From: Glaciecola sp.
GTDB lineage: Bacteria; Pseudomonadota; Gammaproteobacteria; Enterobacterales; Alteromonadaceae
Length of the DNA stretch: 32,188 nt
Reading direction: 5' to 3'
Assembly (NCBI GenBank): GCA_029246415.1
Contig: JAQWNF010000036.1
Location: 1-32,188, forward strand
The notes beneath the pieces are model-generated. The model worked only from the letters and a program-made list of their open reading frames with translations, made no database searches and was not told the origin of the DNA. Made by a program: the position numbers and the translations under genes. Each line of letters begins with the position of its first letter. Position 1 is the first letter of the stretch. This document shows, piece after piece, positions 1-7,781 of the stretch.

Positions 1-65
1 AAGGCTTTCTTGTCGCCTTCTTTGACTTTATCAACGAGTTGTTGGTCGGTAAAATGCTCGCTCAT
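1..65 (-). CDS. rpoE: RNA polymerase sigma-E factor, N-terminal fragment
   Basis: Only the first 21 codons lie in the window; the gene runs off the left edge. The peptide begins MSEHFTDQQLVDKVKEGDKK, close to the amino terminus of gammaproteobacterial RpoE. Divergence from nadB is the usual enterobacterial and Shewanella arrangement. RpoE is the ECF sigma factor for envelope stress, normally held by the anti-sigma factor RseA. A sigma-E-like promoter lies about 90 bases upstream, consistent with autoregulation. The identification rests on this short stretch plus context. Confidence 0.85.
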   Translation of the reverse strand, partial: MSEHFTDQQLVDKVKEGDKKA

Positions 66-155
66 TCGAGCTACTACTCCTATGGTGCATGAAAAAATGG
101 GCACATTTGACTAGCTCAGATGATATTTCATCATGATTGTGCGCTCAATGCCCTC

Positions 156-185
156 TCTAGACTGCCATTTTAAACTAAAGTTCGC
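156..185 (-). promoter_or_regulatory. Probable sigma-E promoter of rpoE
   Basis: On the minus strand GCGAACTT (185–178) is followed by a 16-base spacer and TCTAGA (161–156). Sigma-E promoters have GGAACTT near -35 and TCnnA-type -10 elements with 16-base spacing, and rpoE of E. coli has such an autoregulated promoter. Transcription would start near base 150, leaving a leader of about 85 bases. This is a motif match only. Confidence 0.6.
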
Positions 186-245
186 TATTATTCGTTTTTT
201 TTATGAATAAGTGTTCGTAAACTTTTAATCAATAGGTAACTGATT

Positions 246-1853
246 GTGTCGATTCAACATGCTTGTGATGTATTAATTGTAGGAAGTGGTGCGGCTGGAT
301 TAAGTGTGGCGTTGAGTTTAGCCGAGCATTGTCAAGTCATCGTGCTGTCCAAATCAAACATCAAAGAAGGCTCGACCCGCTATGCACAAGGCGGTATCGC
401 TGCAGTATTTGATCAAGAAAATGATTCTATTGATTCGCACGTCCAAGATACATTAATTGCCGGCGCGGGGTTATGCAATGAAGAGGCCGTTAGGTTTACT
501 GCTACAAACGCCCAAGCAGCGATGGAATGGCTAATTAATTTTGGCATGCCATTTGACAGGCTAGACGATAAATCAGACAGCCAGTATCATTTAACACGTG
601 AAGGTGGTCATAGCCATCGCCGAATTTTGCACGCAGCGGATGCCACCGGCGAAGCAGTTCAAGTCACATTAGTTGATGCTGTCTTACAGCACCCTAATAT
701 CCATATTTTTGAAGATTACAATGCAATTGATCTCATTCCATCACAACATAATCAACAACATGCACTAGGTGCTTATGTTTATAATTGTAAAACCAAACAC
801 GTAGAAGTCGTCAAATCTCGCTTTGTGGTTCTGGCCACCGGTGGTGCCAGCAAAGTTTATCAGTATACATCCAACCCTGATGTGTCTAGTGGTGATGGTA
901 TTGCGATGGCTTGGCGTGCAGGGTGCTCAATTGCGAATATGGAATTTAATCAATTTCATCCCACCTGTTTATTTCACCCTGAGGCGGGTAATTTTTTAAT
1001 TTCTGAAGCCTTACGCGGTGAAGGTGCTAGACTAGTGCACGCCGATGGTACGCCGTTTATGCACAAGTTTGATGAACGTGGCGATTTGGCTCCGCGTGAT
1101 ATCGTGGCCCGTGCTATCGATTATGAAATGAAGCGTTTGGGTCAAGATTGCATGTATTTGGATATTACGCACAAATCCAATGATTTTATTATTAAGCATT
1201 TTCCGAATATTTATCGTAAATGTCGTTCCATTGGCATTGATATAACGCGCCAGCCTATCCCAGTAGTACCTGCTGCACATTATAGTTGTGGTGGAGTGGT
1301 GACGGATCAACACGCTAAAACGGATCTGGATAATGTCTATGCGGTAGGCGAAGTTGCCTACACGGGATTGCATGGTGCAAATCGAATGGCTAGTAACTCT
1401 CTCCTCGAATGCATTGTGTTTGCTCGCGCTGCAGCACTCAATATTCAAGATAACTTGCAGTCAACACATTATAGTGAGGTTATTTCAGATTGGGATGAGT
1501 CCCGCGTCACTGATTCTGATGAAGAAGTAATTATTCAGCATAATTGGCACGAGCTACGTTTATCCATGTGGGATTATGTGGGGATCGTGCGGACAGATAA
1601 ACGTTTACAACGTGCCTTGCGTCGAATTGAATTACTGCAACAAGAGATCCACGAATATTATTCACACTTCAGGGTATCGAATAATTTACTCGAACTACGT
1701 AATTTAGTTACTGTTGCACGCTTAATTGTTTTGTGTGCGATGCAGCGTAAAGAGTCTCGTGGTTTGCACTACAACTTAGATTATCCAAATCTGTTAACTG
1801 AAGCCAAGCCAACTATCTTGACTCCTCCACAAAACGAACAAGCTAACGAATAA
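246..1853 (+). CDS. nadB: L-aspartate oxidase NadB
   Basis: Flavoprotein that oxidises L-aspartate to iminoaspartate, the first step of de novo NAD synthesis; NadA then makes quinolinate. The 535-residue length is normal for NadB. The amino terminus carries the FAD-binding loop VGSGAAG, followed by the [12 protein letters not shown] segment typical of the succinate dehydrogenase/aspartate oxidase flavoprotein family. The [14 protein letters not shown] and [13 protein letters not shown] blocks form the rest of the active site and FAD pocket, and the carboxy-terminal helical domain includes [13 protein letters not shown]. The start is GTG, with AGGTAA a few bases upstream. It is divergent from rpoE, the usual neighbour. 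NadE, which finishes NAD synthesis, lies at 5546–6382. Confidence 0.97.
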   Translation: MSIQHACDVLIVGSGAAGLSVALSLAEHCQVIVLSKSNIKEGSTRYAQGGIAAVFDQENDSIDSHVQDTLIAGAGLCNEEAVRFTATNAQAAMEWLINFGMPFDRLDDKSDSQYHLTREGGHSHRRILHAADATGEAVQVTLVDAVLQHPNIHIFEDYNAIDLIPSQHNQQHALGAYVYNCKTKHVEVVKSRFVVLATGGASKVYQYTSNPDVSSGDGIAMAWRAGCSIANMEFNQFHPTCLFHPEAGNFLISEALRGEGARLVHADGTPFMHKFDERGDLAPRDIVARAIDYEMKRLGQDCMYLDITHKSNDFIIKHFPNIYRKCRSIGIDITRQPIPVVPAAHYSCGGVVTDQHAKTDLDNVYAVGEVAYTGLHGANRMASNSLLECIVFARAAALNIQDNLQSTHYSEVISDWDESRVTDSDEEVIIQHNWHELRLSMWDYVGIVRTDKRLQRALRRIELLQQEIHEYYSHFRVSNNLLELRNLVTVARLIVLCAMQRKESRGLHYNLDYPNLLTEAKPTILTPPQNEQANE

Positions 1854-1865
1854 TTTAGCGCTGCA

Positions 1866-2828
1866 TCAAGGTTTGCAAATACGCATTTGTAAATAAGGTT
1901 TGGGTCGGTCTGCGGATACGACCCAACCGAATACCTCACCTCCATTATCCTGCATTCGAATATCAACCTGTCCAGGCAAATATAACATTTGCAAAAACTG
2001 TACATCAATCGTCAGTGGTTGGGGAAATGGTGGGGATACATTTTGCTCAATCGCATCAGCCCAAAGCTGTTTAGTCAAAGTGCTAAATGTTTTGGCTTTA
2101 GTCCACATTCCATGAGCAATATGGCGTTTTAAGCCAAAAAGCTTTGCGCTTAATGGATACAAATGAATCGGATTATAATCACCGGATATCTTAGCATACA
2201 CTTTACCAAGATCGCTGGGTAAAGGTAGCTGTGACGTGACTATTTCACTTTCATCATAGGCCTGTATTAACGGTACTGGATATGCAGGTAAACTAGCCGT
2301 TTGCAGCTTATCTTGGCGTGCCAAATAATGCGAGTCAATCGTCATGACCACCTGCGCATCAGCATCTGCATCTGCATCTGCATCTGCATCTGCATTGGCG
2401 TTAGTATTATCACTGTGCTTTGATTGATTTGAACTGTGTTGAGTTACCGTCGACAACACATTAAACATATAGCCGCGTGGATGCGACCACACTTGACCAA
2501 AGCGACATGTTATCGTCACATTTGCAGTGTCGTTAACCCATTGCTTAATTTGGATATTATTAGCAACATGCACCAATCCTAATACTTTAAAAGGTTGGGC
2601 CTTATCGGTAAATAATTGTGCCTGTTGTTGAATCGCTTGCATAGCAAACCAACAAGGGTGAACCACACCGATTTTCGATGGCCAATCAGTGCAACAATGA
2701 TACTGATAAATGTTGTCTTTAAATGTCGTTAAATCGAAAGCTTGGTTACTGCTAATGTTCGGTAACACTGGCACCATGTCGCCTTGAGTCACGGCTTTGA
2801 TACCGTTTTGGAACAATAATTCGAGCAT
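1866..2828 (-). CDS. MaoC-like hot-dog fold protein with an Asp-Ala repeat linker
   Basis: A 320-residue protein with a carboxy-terminal MaoC-type region. The segment at about residues 213–242, containing ISGDYNPIHL and IAHGMW, matches the hydratase motif of MaoC/R-specific enoyl-CoA hydratases (catalytic Asp and His in D-x-N-P-I-H and the following HG). The amino-terminal half (about 50–135) looks like a degenerate second hot-dog repeat. The halves are joined by a polar linker containing alternating Asp-Ala (about 146–157), encoded by a hexanucleotide tandem repeat. The likely substrate is an acyl-CoA or acyl-ACP thioester, but the sequence does not show which. It is convergent with nadB (12-base gap) and sits just downstream of the sdhE pair, where many relatives have nothing. 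The AGGTGGAG-like site before 2828 supports the start. Confidence 0.75.
   Translation of the reverse strand: MLELLFQNGIKAVTQGDMVPVLPNISSNQAFDLTTFKDNIYQYHCCTDWPSKIGVVHPCWFAMQAIQQQAQLFTDKAQPFKVLGLVHVANNIQIKQWVNDTANVTITCRFGQVWSHPRGYMFNVLSTVTQHSSNQSKHSDNTNANADADADADADADAQVVMTIDSHYLARQDKLQTASLPAYPVPLIQAYDESEIVTSQLPLPSDLGKVYAKISGDYNPIHLYPLSAKLFGLKRHIAHGMWTKAKTFSTLTKQLWADAIEQNVSPPFPQPLTIDVQFLQMLYLPGQVDIRMQDNGGEVFGWVVSADRPKPYLQMRICKP
2356..2397 (-). repeat. Hexanucleotide tandem repeat (AGATGC)n encoding Asp-Ala
   Basis: Five perfect plus-strand copies of GCATCT lie at 2362–2391, flanked by one variant copy on each side (GCATCA at 2356–2361 and GCATTG at 2392–2397). Because the unit is six bases, copy-number change adds or removes Asp-Ala pairs without shifting frame. 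It falls in the linker between the two halves of the MaoC-like protein. Confidence 0.95.
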
Positions 2829-2843
2829 AGGTGGAGCCTCTGG

Positions 2844-3176
2844 TTAGCTTTGACGTAGGGCTTGGATAGCACGCGATAAACGCTTGAATCCTCGTTGCGA
2901 TAACTGCGAACGATGCACAAAACGCGTAAAGTGCCCATATACCAACATCAACCAACTACCGAAACGGTTAGATAAGCGCGACAAACTGACATGGTAGCCG
3001 TTAATAGTAATGCTAATTGGCGTTGTTTGAGAAAAATCTTGAGTCAGTTTGATGCGATATCTTAATGCAGTGCGATGGCATTCACGATTGCTGTCTGAAG
3101 AACTAGGGCGAAAGCCAAAGCGGCGCCATGCAACATAAAAATGTCGAGGCGGCGGTAGCAGTAACTTACTCGCCAT
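2844..3176 (-). CDS. Short YgfX (CptA)-like protein, no membrane segments
   Basis: A 110-residue basic protein whose ATG lies inside the end of sdhE, overlapping by 11 bases, so translation is probably coupled. In many gammaproteobacteria the gene after sdhE is ygfX (cptA), an inner-membrane protein of about 135–150 residues with two amino-terminal helices. Here the last 55 residues (SRLSNRFGSWLMLVYGHF, then QLSQRGFKRLSRAIQALR) resemble the cytoplasmic end of YgfX, but the two hydrophobic helices are absent. No other frame in the interval supplies them. It could be a reduced YgfX, a decayed copy, or an unrelated small protein. The position argument is stronger than the sequence argument. Confidence 0.5.
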   Translation of the reverse strand: MASKLLLPPPRHFYVAWRRFGFRPSSSDSNRECHRTALRYRIKLTQDFSQTTPISITINGYHVSLSRLSNRFGSWLMLVYGHFTRFVHRSQLSQRGFKRLSRAIQALRQS

Positions 3177-3426
3177 AAACCTTAACGCGGCGTAAAACCA
3201 TATCTACCATCGCAGCTAAATCCGGATCGTGACATGTTTGGTGGCCCATAAACCACGCAAATAAATCAGGATCGTCACACGTCAATAAACGCTCGAACGT
3301 CAATTTATCTGCATCATCCAACTCGTCAAATGCAGCTTCTACAAATGGCAAAAATAGTACGTCGAGTTCTAACATCCCGCGACGACAGGCCCATTTTAAA
3401 CGATTTACGCGCTTTTCTGTGAACAT
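3166..3426 (-). CDS. sdhE: FAD assembly factor SdhE (YgfY/CptB)
   Basis: An 86-residue protein of the SdhE/Sdh5 family, which helps attach FAD covalently to the flavoprotein subunit of succinate dehydrogenase and fumarate reductase. The conserved RGMLELD motif (the RGxxE signature) is at about residues 16–22, with the LTFERLLTCDDPDLFAWFMG helix region after it. Length matches E. coli SdhE (88 residues). It is divergent from ygfZ, its usual neighbour, and overlaps the short YgfX-like gene downstream. The ATG follows AAGGGTCATT, a reasonable ribosome site. Confidence 0.95.
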   Translation of the reverse strand: MFTEKRVNRLKWACRRGMLELDVLFLPFVEAAFDELDDADKLTFERLLTCDDPDLFAWFMGHQTCHDPDLAAMVDMVLRRVKVYGE

Positions 3427-3645
3427 AATGACCCTTTACTCTATGTTATTAAAAATGATTTAAAGAAGTTTATCATGATAGCGTAAAACGTCATAGTCGC
3501 ACCCTATCCTTTGGGCTAGTTTACAACTAAGTCTCGTAAAAACACATATTTAGGCTTGTTTTTTTTGGTAAACACGCAATATAAGTCATACTATAAAACA
3601 TATTTTTCGTCATCGACCGAATTGATGACAGTAGCAGGAGTGGTA

Positions 3646-4566
3646 ATGAGTGAATTTAATGCACAATGGCAAGCTAAACTAACCCATTTAGGCGCGATTA
3701 AAGTAACCGGCGTAGATACTCAAAAATACATTCAAGGCCAAGTGACTTGTAACGTAGAAAGCTTGTTACCTGAACAATGGACCTTCGGTGCTCATTGTGA
3801 CTTTAAAGGTAAAATGTGGAATTTTTTCACTGCGTTTTATTGGCATGATGCAATGTATTTATTATGCGATCGAGATGTTATCCCTAGTGCATTAGCCGAA
3901 CTTAAAAAATACGGCGTGTTTTCAAAAGTAGAGATCACTGATGCAAGCGCAGAATTAGCTATTGTGGGCGCTGCAGACCTGAGTCCTATAAATAATCAAT
4001 TATTTGCGCAGATTGCATCTGCCGACAAATCTGTCGCGGCAAAACAAGCACATATTCGCCTGACGTTAGGCAGTAACGATCGTCTGCGTCATATCATTCT
4101 TTCCACCGACTGGAGTATCACGGACGGGCTGACTGAAGGATCATTAGTATGGCAGGCGTTGGATATTCAAGCAGGTATAGGCTCGATTAGTAGTGCAACC
4201 AGTAATGAATATGTACCTCAAATGTTAAACCTTCAATCTTTGAATGCTATCGACTTTAAAAAAGGCTGTTACATGGGTCAAGAAGTCGTCGCGCGAACTA
4301 AATACTTGGGTAAAAATAAGCGTGCAGGCTATATTTTATCAGCTCCAGCGGCATTTGATGTTGCTGTTGGCGAATTACTAGAAGTCCAAGTTGGCGAAAA
4401 CTGGCGCCGTGGTGGTCAGGTCTTGAGTTGTGGCGTACTTGATGGTCACACATGGCTGTTTGCAGTACTGCCGAATGACACGCAAGCGGGTACAGACTTG
4501 AGAGTCAAATCACAACCTGACATAATAGTCACTACTCAGGTACTACCCTACTCTTTAGACGCTTAA
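3646..4566 (+). CDS. ygfZ: Folate-dependent Fe-S assembly / tRNA-modifying protein YgfZ
   Basis: Member of the GcvT-like folate-binding family. YgfZ uses tetrahydrofolate and supports repair or assembly of certain Fe-S enzymes such as the tRNA methylthiotransferase MiaB. The diagnostic motif KGCYMGQE with its reactive cysteine is at about residues 206–213, followed by VVARTKYLGKNKR. The reading frame is open back to 3556, but ATG at 3646 is preferred: AGGAG (3636–3640) lies five bases ahead of it, and the resulting 306 residues fit the family (E. coli 326) without an odd hydrophobic extension. It is divergent from sdhE, and slyD follows after 14 bases. Confidence 0.93.
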   Translation: MSEFNAQWQAKLTHLGAIKVTGVDTQKYIQGQVTCNVESLLPEQWTFGAHCDFKGKMWNFFTAFYWHDAMYLLCDRDVIPSALAELKKYGVFSKVEITDASAELAIVGAADLSPINNQLFAQIASADKSVAAKQAHIRLTLGSNDRLRHIILSTDWSITDGLTEGSLVWQALDIQAGIGSISSATSNEYVPQMLNLQSLNAIDFKKGCYMGQEVVARTKYLGKNKRAGYILSAPAAFDVAVGELLEVQVGENWRRGGQVLSCGVLDGHTWLFAVLPNDTQAGTDLRVKSQPDIIVTTQVLPYSLDA

Positions 4567-4580
4567 TTTAGGAAGCTTTT

Positions 4581-5066
4581 ATGAATATCGCTAACAATAC
4601 TGTTGTCACAATGCATTACACTGTCTCTACAACAGATGGTACTCAAATCGACTCATCACGCGATGGCGAGCCAATGGTTCATTTACAAGGTAGTCAATAC
4701 CTGATCCAAGGCCTTGAAAATGCATTAACAGATAAAGTAAAAGGCGATACGTTTGTTGTTGCTGTAACTCCAGAAGAAGCTTATGGCGATCGTCATGAGC
4801 AATTAGTTCAACATGTACCAAAGACAATGTTCGGTGATAATGAAGTCAATGTCGGTATGACGTTCCGTGCAAGCACAGACGAAGGCGAACAAACTGTTAT
4901 GATAATCGACGAAACTGAAGATGAAGTAGTAGTAGATGGTAATCACCCATTAGCAGGTATGGATTTATCTTTTGATGTTGAAATTTTAGACGTACGCGCA
5001 GCAACCGAAGAAGAAATTGCACATGGTCATGCCCATGCGCCGGGCGGTTGTGGTCACAGCCACTAG
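4581..5066 (+). CDS. slyD: FKBP-type peptidyl-prolyl isomerase, SlyD type
   Basis: A 161-residue FKBP-fold isomerase. The FKBP core (about residues 1–70 and 125–140) encloses the inserted chaperone flap (about 70–125), and NHPLAGMDLSFDVEILDV is the conserved end of the fold. The protein ends in a short histidine-rich metal-binding tail (HGHAHAPGGCGHSH). In E. coli, SlyD delivers nickel to hydrogenase maturation and has a longer tail of about 50 residues, so this form is closer to the short-tailed SlyD of marine gammaproteobacteria. AGGAAG at the ygfZ end provides the ribosome site. A strong hairpin terminator lies 27 bases downstream. Confidence 0.92.
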   Translation: MNIANNTVVTMHYTVSTTDGTQIDSSRDGEPMVHLQGSQYLIQGLENALTDKVKGDTFVVAVTPEEAYGDRHEQLVQHVPKTMFGDNEVNVGMTFRASTDEGEQTVMIIDETEDEVVVDGNHPLAGMDLSFDVEILDVRAATEEEIAHGHAHAPGGCGHSH

Positions 5067-5093
5067 TTGCTAGTGAGATAATAGCTAGATACT

Positions 5094-5130
5094 AAAAAGG
5101 CGCTCAGTGATATCACTGAGCGCCTTTTTT
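5094..5130. terminator. Bidirectional terminator between slyD and glnB
   Basis: A perfect inverted repeat of GGCGCTCAGTGA (5099–5110) and its complement (5113–5124), flanked by A5 on the left and T6 on the right. It therefore forms a rho-independent terminator in both directions and serves the converging slyD and glnB transcripts. Confidence 0.95.
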
Positions 5131-5203
5131 AATGCTCAATATACTCATATCCAGGCATATCCCGGTTATGGGGCAGATATTCGCAGATGATCGCGATGCT
5201 GAA

Positions 5204-5545
<342 letters not shown>

Positions 5546-6382
5546 TTACTCGCTATCGTAAATTGTTGGAATAGGAACTCGTTTATGTTGTGTCTTTTGG
5601 TAAATCGACACTAGCTTGTCGCTTACGGCTGGGCTGACATCTCGCCCTTCTAGAAAATCATCTATCTCATCATAGCTTAAACCTAGCGCCTGTTCATCAG
5701 ATAATTGCGGCGTTAAGGATTCTAAATCCGCAGTAGGTGCTTTAGTGATGACTTGTTCTGGTGCCCCTAAATAAGCGGCGACTTGACGAACCTGACGTTT
5801 ATTCAAACCAAATAACGGTGCTAAATCACACGCTCCGTCACCATATTTGGTATAAAACCCTGTGATATTTTCGGCACTATGATCTGTGCCAAGTACTAGC
5901 CCGCCTAACATGCCAGCAATTTCATATTGCGTCACCATCCGAGTTCGCGCTTTGACGTTACCTTTAACAAAATCCACATGATGAGCATCAGTAGGCATTA
6001 AACCTGCTTGCGCCAGAGCCAATTCGGTTTGCGCATGAATCGCATCAGTCCCAGGTTGGACATTGACACTGACACTATACGTGGGTTGAATAAATGCAAT
6101 CGAATCTTGGGCATCCGCTTCATCGGCTTGAGTAGAATAAGGTAAACGCACCGCGATAAATTGGTAATCGCTGGAATCCGTTGAACTATTTAACCCATCA
6201 ACAGCCAATTGCGCAATACGACCCAAGGTACAAGAATCAATGCCACCGCTTATGCCCAATACTAAAGCTTTGCAGCCAGAAGCTTGCATCTGGGCTTGAA
6301 TAAAGCCTACACGACGTTGCACTTCGAATTCTGGATCGATGCTCGCAAGCACCTTCATTTCAGCTAAAATTGTGGCGATCAT
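5546..6382 (-). CDS. nadE: NH3-dependent NAD+ synthetase NadE
   Basis: Last step of NAD synthesis: amidation of nicotinate adenine dinucleotide using ATP and ammonia. At 278 residues it matches the stand-alone ammonia-type enzyme (E. coli 275) and lacks the glutaminase domain of long forms. The pyrophosphatase P-loop [13 protein letters not shown] is at about residues 42–54. [35 protein letters not shown] is the conserved nicotinate/ATP pocket in the second half, quoted here only as a region near residues 166–199. AAAGGG precedes the ATG. It is first in a two-gene operon with glnB. Confidence 0.96.
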   Translation of the reverse strand: MIATILAEMKVLASIDPEFEVQRRVGFIQAQMQASGCKALVLGISGGIDSCTLGRIAQLAVDGLNSSTDSSDYQFIAVRLPYSTQADEADAQDSIAFIQPTYSVSVNVQPGTDAIHAQTELALAQAGLMPTDAHHVDFVKGNVKARTRMVTQYEIAGMLGGLVLGTDHSAENITGFYTKYGDGACDLAPLFGLNKRQVRQVAAYLGAPEQVITKAPTADLESLTPQLSDEQALGLSYDEIDDFLEGRDVSPAVSDKLVSIYQKTQHKRVPIPTIYDSE

Positions 6383-6639
6383 GACACACCCTTTGAATTA
6401 ATTAATCATTATGAAACTATTGTGAGAAATTCGTAATTAACATGGATAGTTAAATCCACAACTAACGGACAGTTTCCCAATGGCTTCATTTATATGAAAA
6501 TGCCGCTACTATATTGCTAAACACGAATGAAATGCAATTTAGGTATACAAAACAAGGTCTTTAATGTTTTTAGGATACCTAAAAACACTGCTTAATGCAT
6601 TATTATTATACTGTTAATACACAATTTAAGGTCATTACG

Positions 6640-7224
6640 GTGCTAAATTATCAAACTTTCATCACCCAGCAAGCGACAGCTTCTAGCCAGCGTGGCTTAA
6701 CCTTATTAGAAATGATGATGGGAGTGAGTATTATTGGGTTAACGATGACATTTGTTGTGCCAAGCGCACATAGTATTTTCACTCAAAATCGCATTATCAG
6801 TGAAATTAATCGCACCAGTAGCCTGTTACAGTATGCACGGTTACATGCGTTAGAAAGCAAGCAAACTATTTCTGTTTGCCCTGCCAGTAATTTCAGTACC
6901 TGCTCCAATGATTGGAGTGCAAGTAAAATCGTCTTCGCAGATATCAATGACAACAATATCAGAGAATCCAATGAGCCCTTATTATTGAGCAGTGAAGTGA
7001 GTGAGTTACAAAATGTTGTCTCTGGGCCTGAAAATGCGATTCGATTTTTCTTTAACGGAAGCAGTGCAACACCAAGCACGATCCAAATTTGTGATGCCAA
7101 CGAAGCTGCTCAGTTTTCTAGAGCGCTGTTTGTCAGTTTACAAGGGCGTGTAACGATGAGTAAAGACAGTAATGGTGACGGGATTTATGAGACTAATTCA
7201 GGAACAGCGTTAACTTGTGAATAA
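6640..7224 (+). CDS. fimT: Type IV minor pilin, FimT/GspH family
   Basis: A prepilin-like protein with the PilD cleavage site QRG|LTLLEMMMG, followed by one hydrophobic helix; Glu at +5 is present. The later region has the GspH/FimT layout (FTQNRIISEINRTSSLLQYARLHALES) and ends with a cysteine pair (Cys near the middle and TCE at the end). The frame is open to ATG 6595, but GTG at 6640 has TAAGGT six bases upstream and gives a leader of normal size, while the ATG has no ribosome site nearby; I prefer GTG with moderate certainty. It stands alone on the plus strand, facing the pilVWXY1E cluster 44 bases away. It probably belongs to the pilus initiation complex. Confidence 0.8.
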   Translation: MLNYQTFITQQATASSQRGLTLLEMMMGVSIIGLTMTFVVPSAHSIFTQNRIISEINRTSSLLQYARLHALESKQTISVCPASNFSTCSNDWSASKIVFADINDNNIRESNEPLLLSSEVSELQNVVSGPENAIRFFFNGSSATPSTIQICDANEAAQFSRALFVSLQGRVTMSKDSNGDGIYETNSGTALTCE

Positions 7225-7268
7225 ACCTCTAGTTTCTCTTGGTACACAGCATGAAATGCTAAAATACA

Positions 7269-7781
7269 TTAGCACTGCCAACAATATTCATCCGCACTGA
7301 TACTGCCATTATTGTTTTTATCCCATGCTTTGCGTCCGTCACTAAAATACACTAACACCCCAGTATTAGCCATTGCCCCACCCGTTACAGGTGTTGCGGT
7401 GATGGTATACGCTGTGCCATTGGTGTTCACACTACTGATAGTCAAATCAAAACGCTTATTGCTCGCACTTTCTTGTGAGGGCGAATATGTCGCAAACACA
7501 GTTGGCATCCCCGTATTTGCTCCACTAGCTGCTGCACCTTGATAGCTATAATTAGCTAACTTGTGGCGCTCCATCGCGCCTGCAAATGCCATCAAATCAC
7601 TTTGTCCCGCAGTGCGATAAGTAGATTGACTGACATTAATAAAGCTGGGGTAGCCTACCGTTGCAATGATACCGACTATCGCAATAACAATCATCAATTC
7701 GACTAAGGTGAAACCATTTTGATTAGGTGTATTCATAATTGAGCTATCTATCAATGGGATATTTTTGATTGCACTATTCAT
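7269..7781 (-). CDS. pilE: Type IV minor pilin PilE-like
   Basis: A prepilin with cleavage site NGFTLVELMIVIAIVG (leader, then F at +1 and Glu at +5) and the canonical hydrophobic helix, followed by YPSFINVSQSTYRTAGQSDLMAFAGAMERHK, the PilE/PilA-type alpha domain that lies at about residues 45–75. The carboxy end YCWQC supplies a closing disulfide pair. The start at 7781 overlaps the pilY1 stop as ATGA, so it is translated by coupling; this gives a 22-residue leader, and an internal ATG at 7736 would give a more usual seven-residue one. It is last in the minus-strand pilus operon. Confidence 0.85.
   Translation of the reverse strand: MNSAIKNIPLIDSSIMNTPNQNGFTLVELMIVIAIVGIIATVGYPSFINVSQSTYRTAGQSDLMAFAGAMERHKLANYSYQGAAASGANTGMPTVFATYSPSQESASNKRFDLTISSVNTNGTAYTITATPVTGGAMANTGVLVYFSDGRKAWDKNNNGSISADEYCWQC

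Noticed and set aside
1032-1448. 138-codon open frame on the minus strand inside nadB
   Set aside because: It lies fully within a certain nadB gene, and its translation is cysteine/histidine-rich with no recognisable pattern. It is an antisense shadow.
2356-2397. Hexamer repeat as an on/off phase-variation switch
   Set aside because: A six-base unit inside the coding region keeps the frame, so copy changes alter linker length and not expression state. The repeat is also far from a promoter.
3556-3645. 30-residue amino-terminal extension of YgfZ
   Set aside because: A clear AGGAG precedes the internal ATG at 3646, and the extension does not resemble family members.
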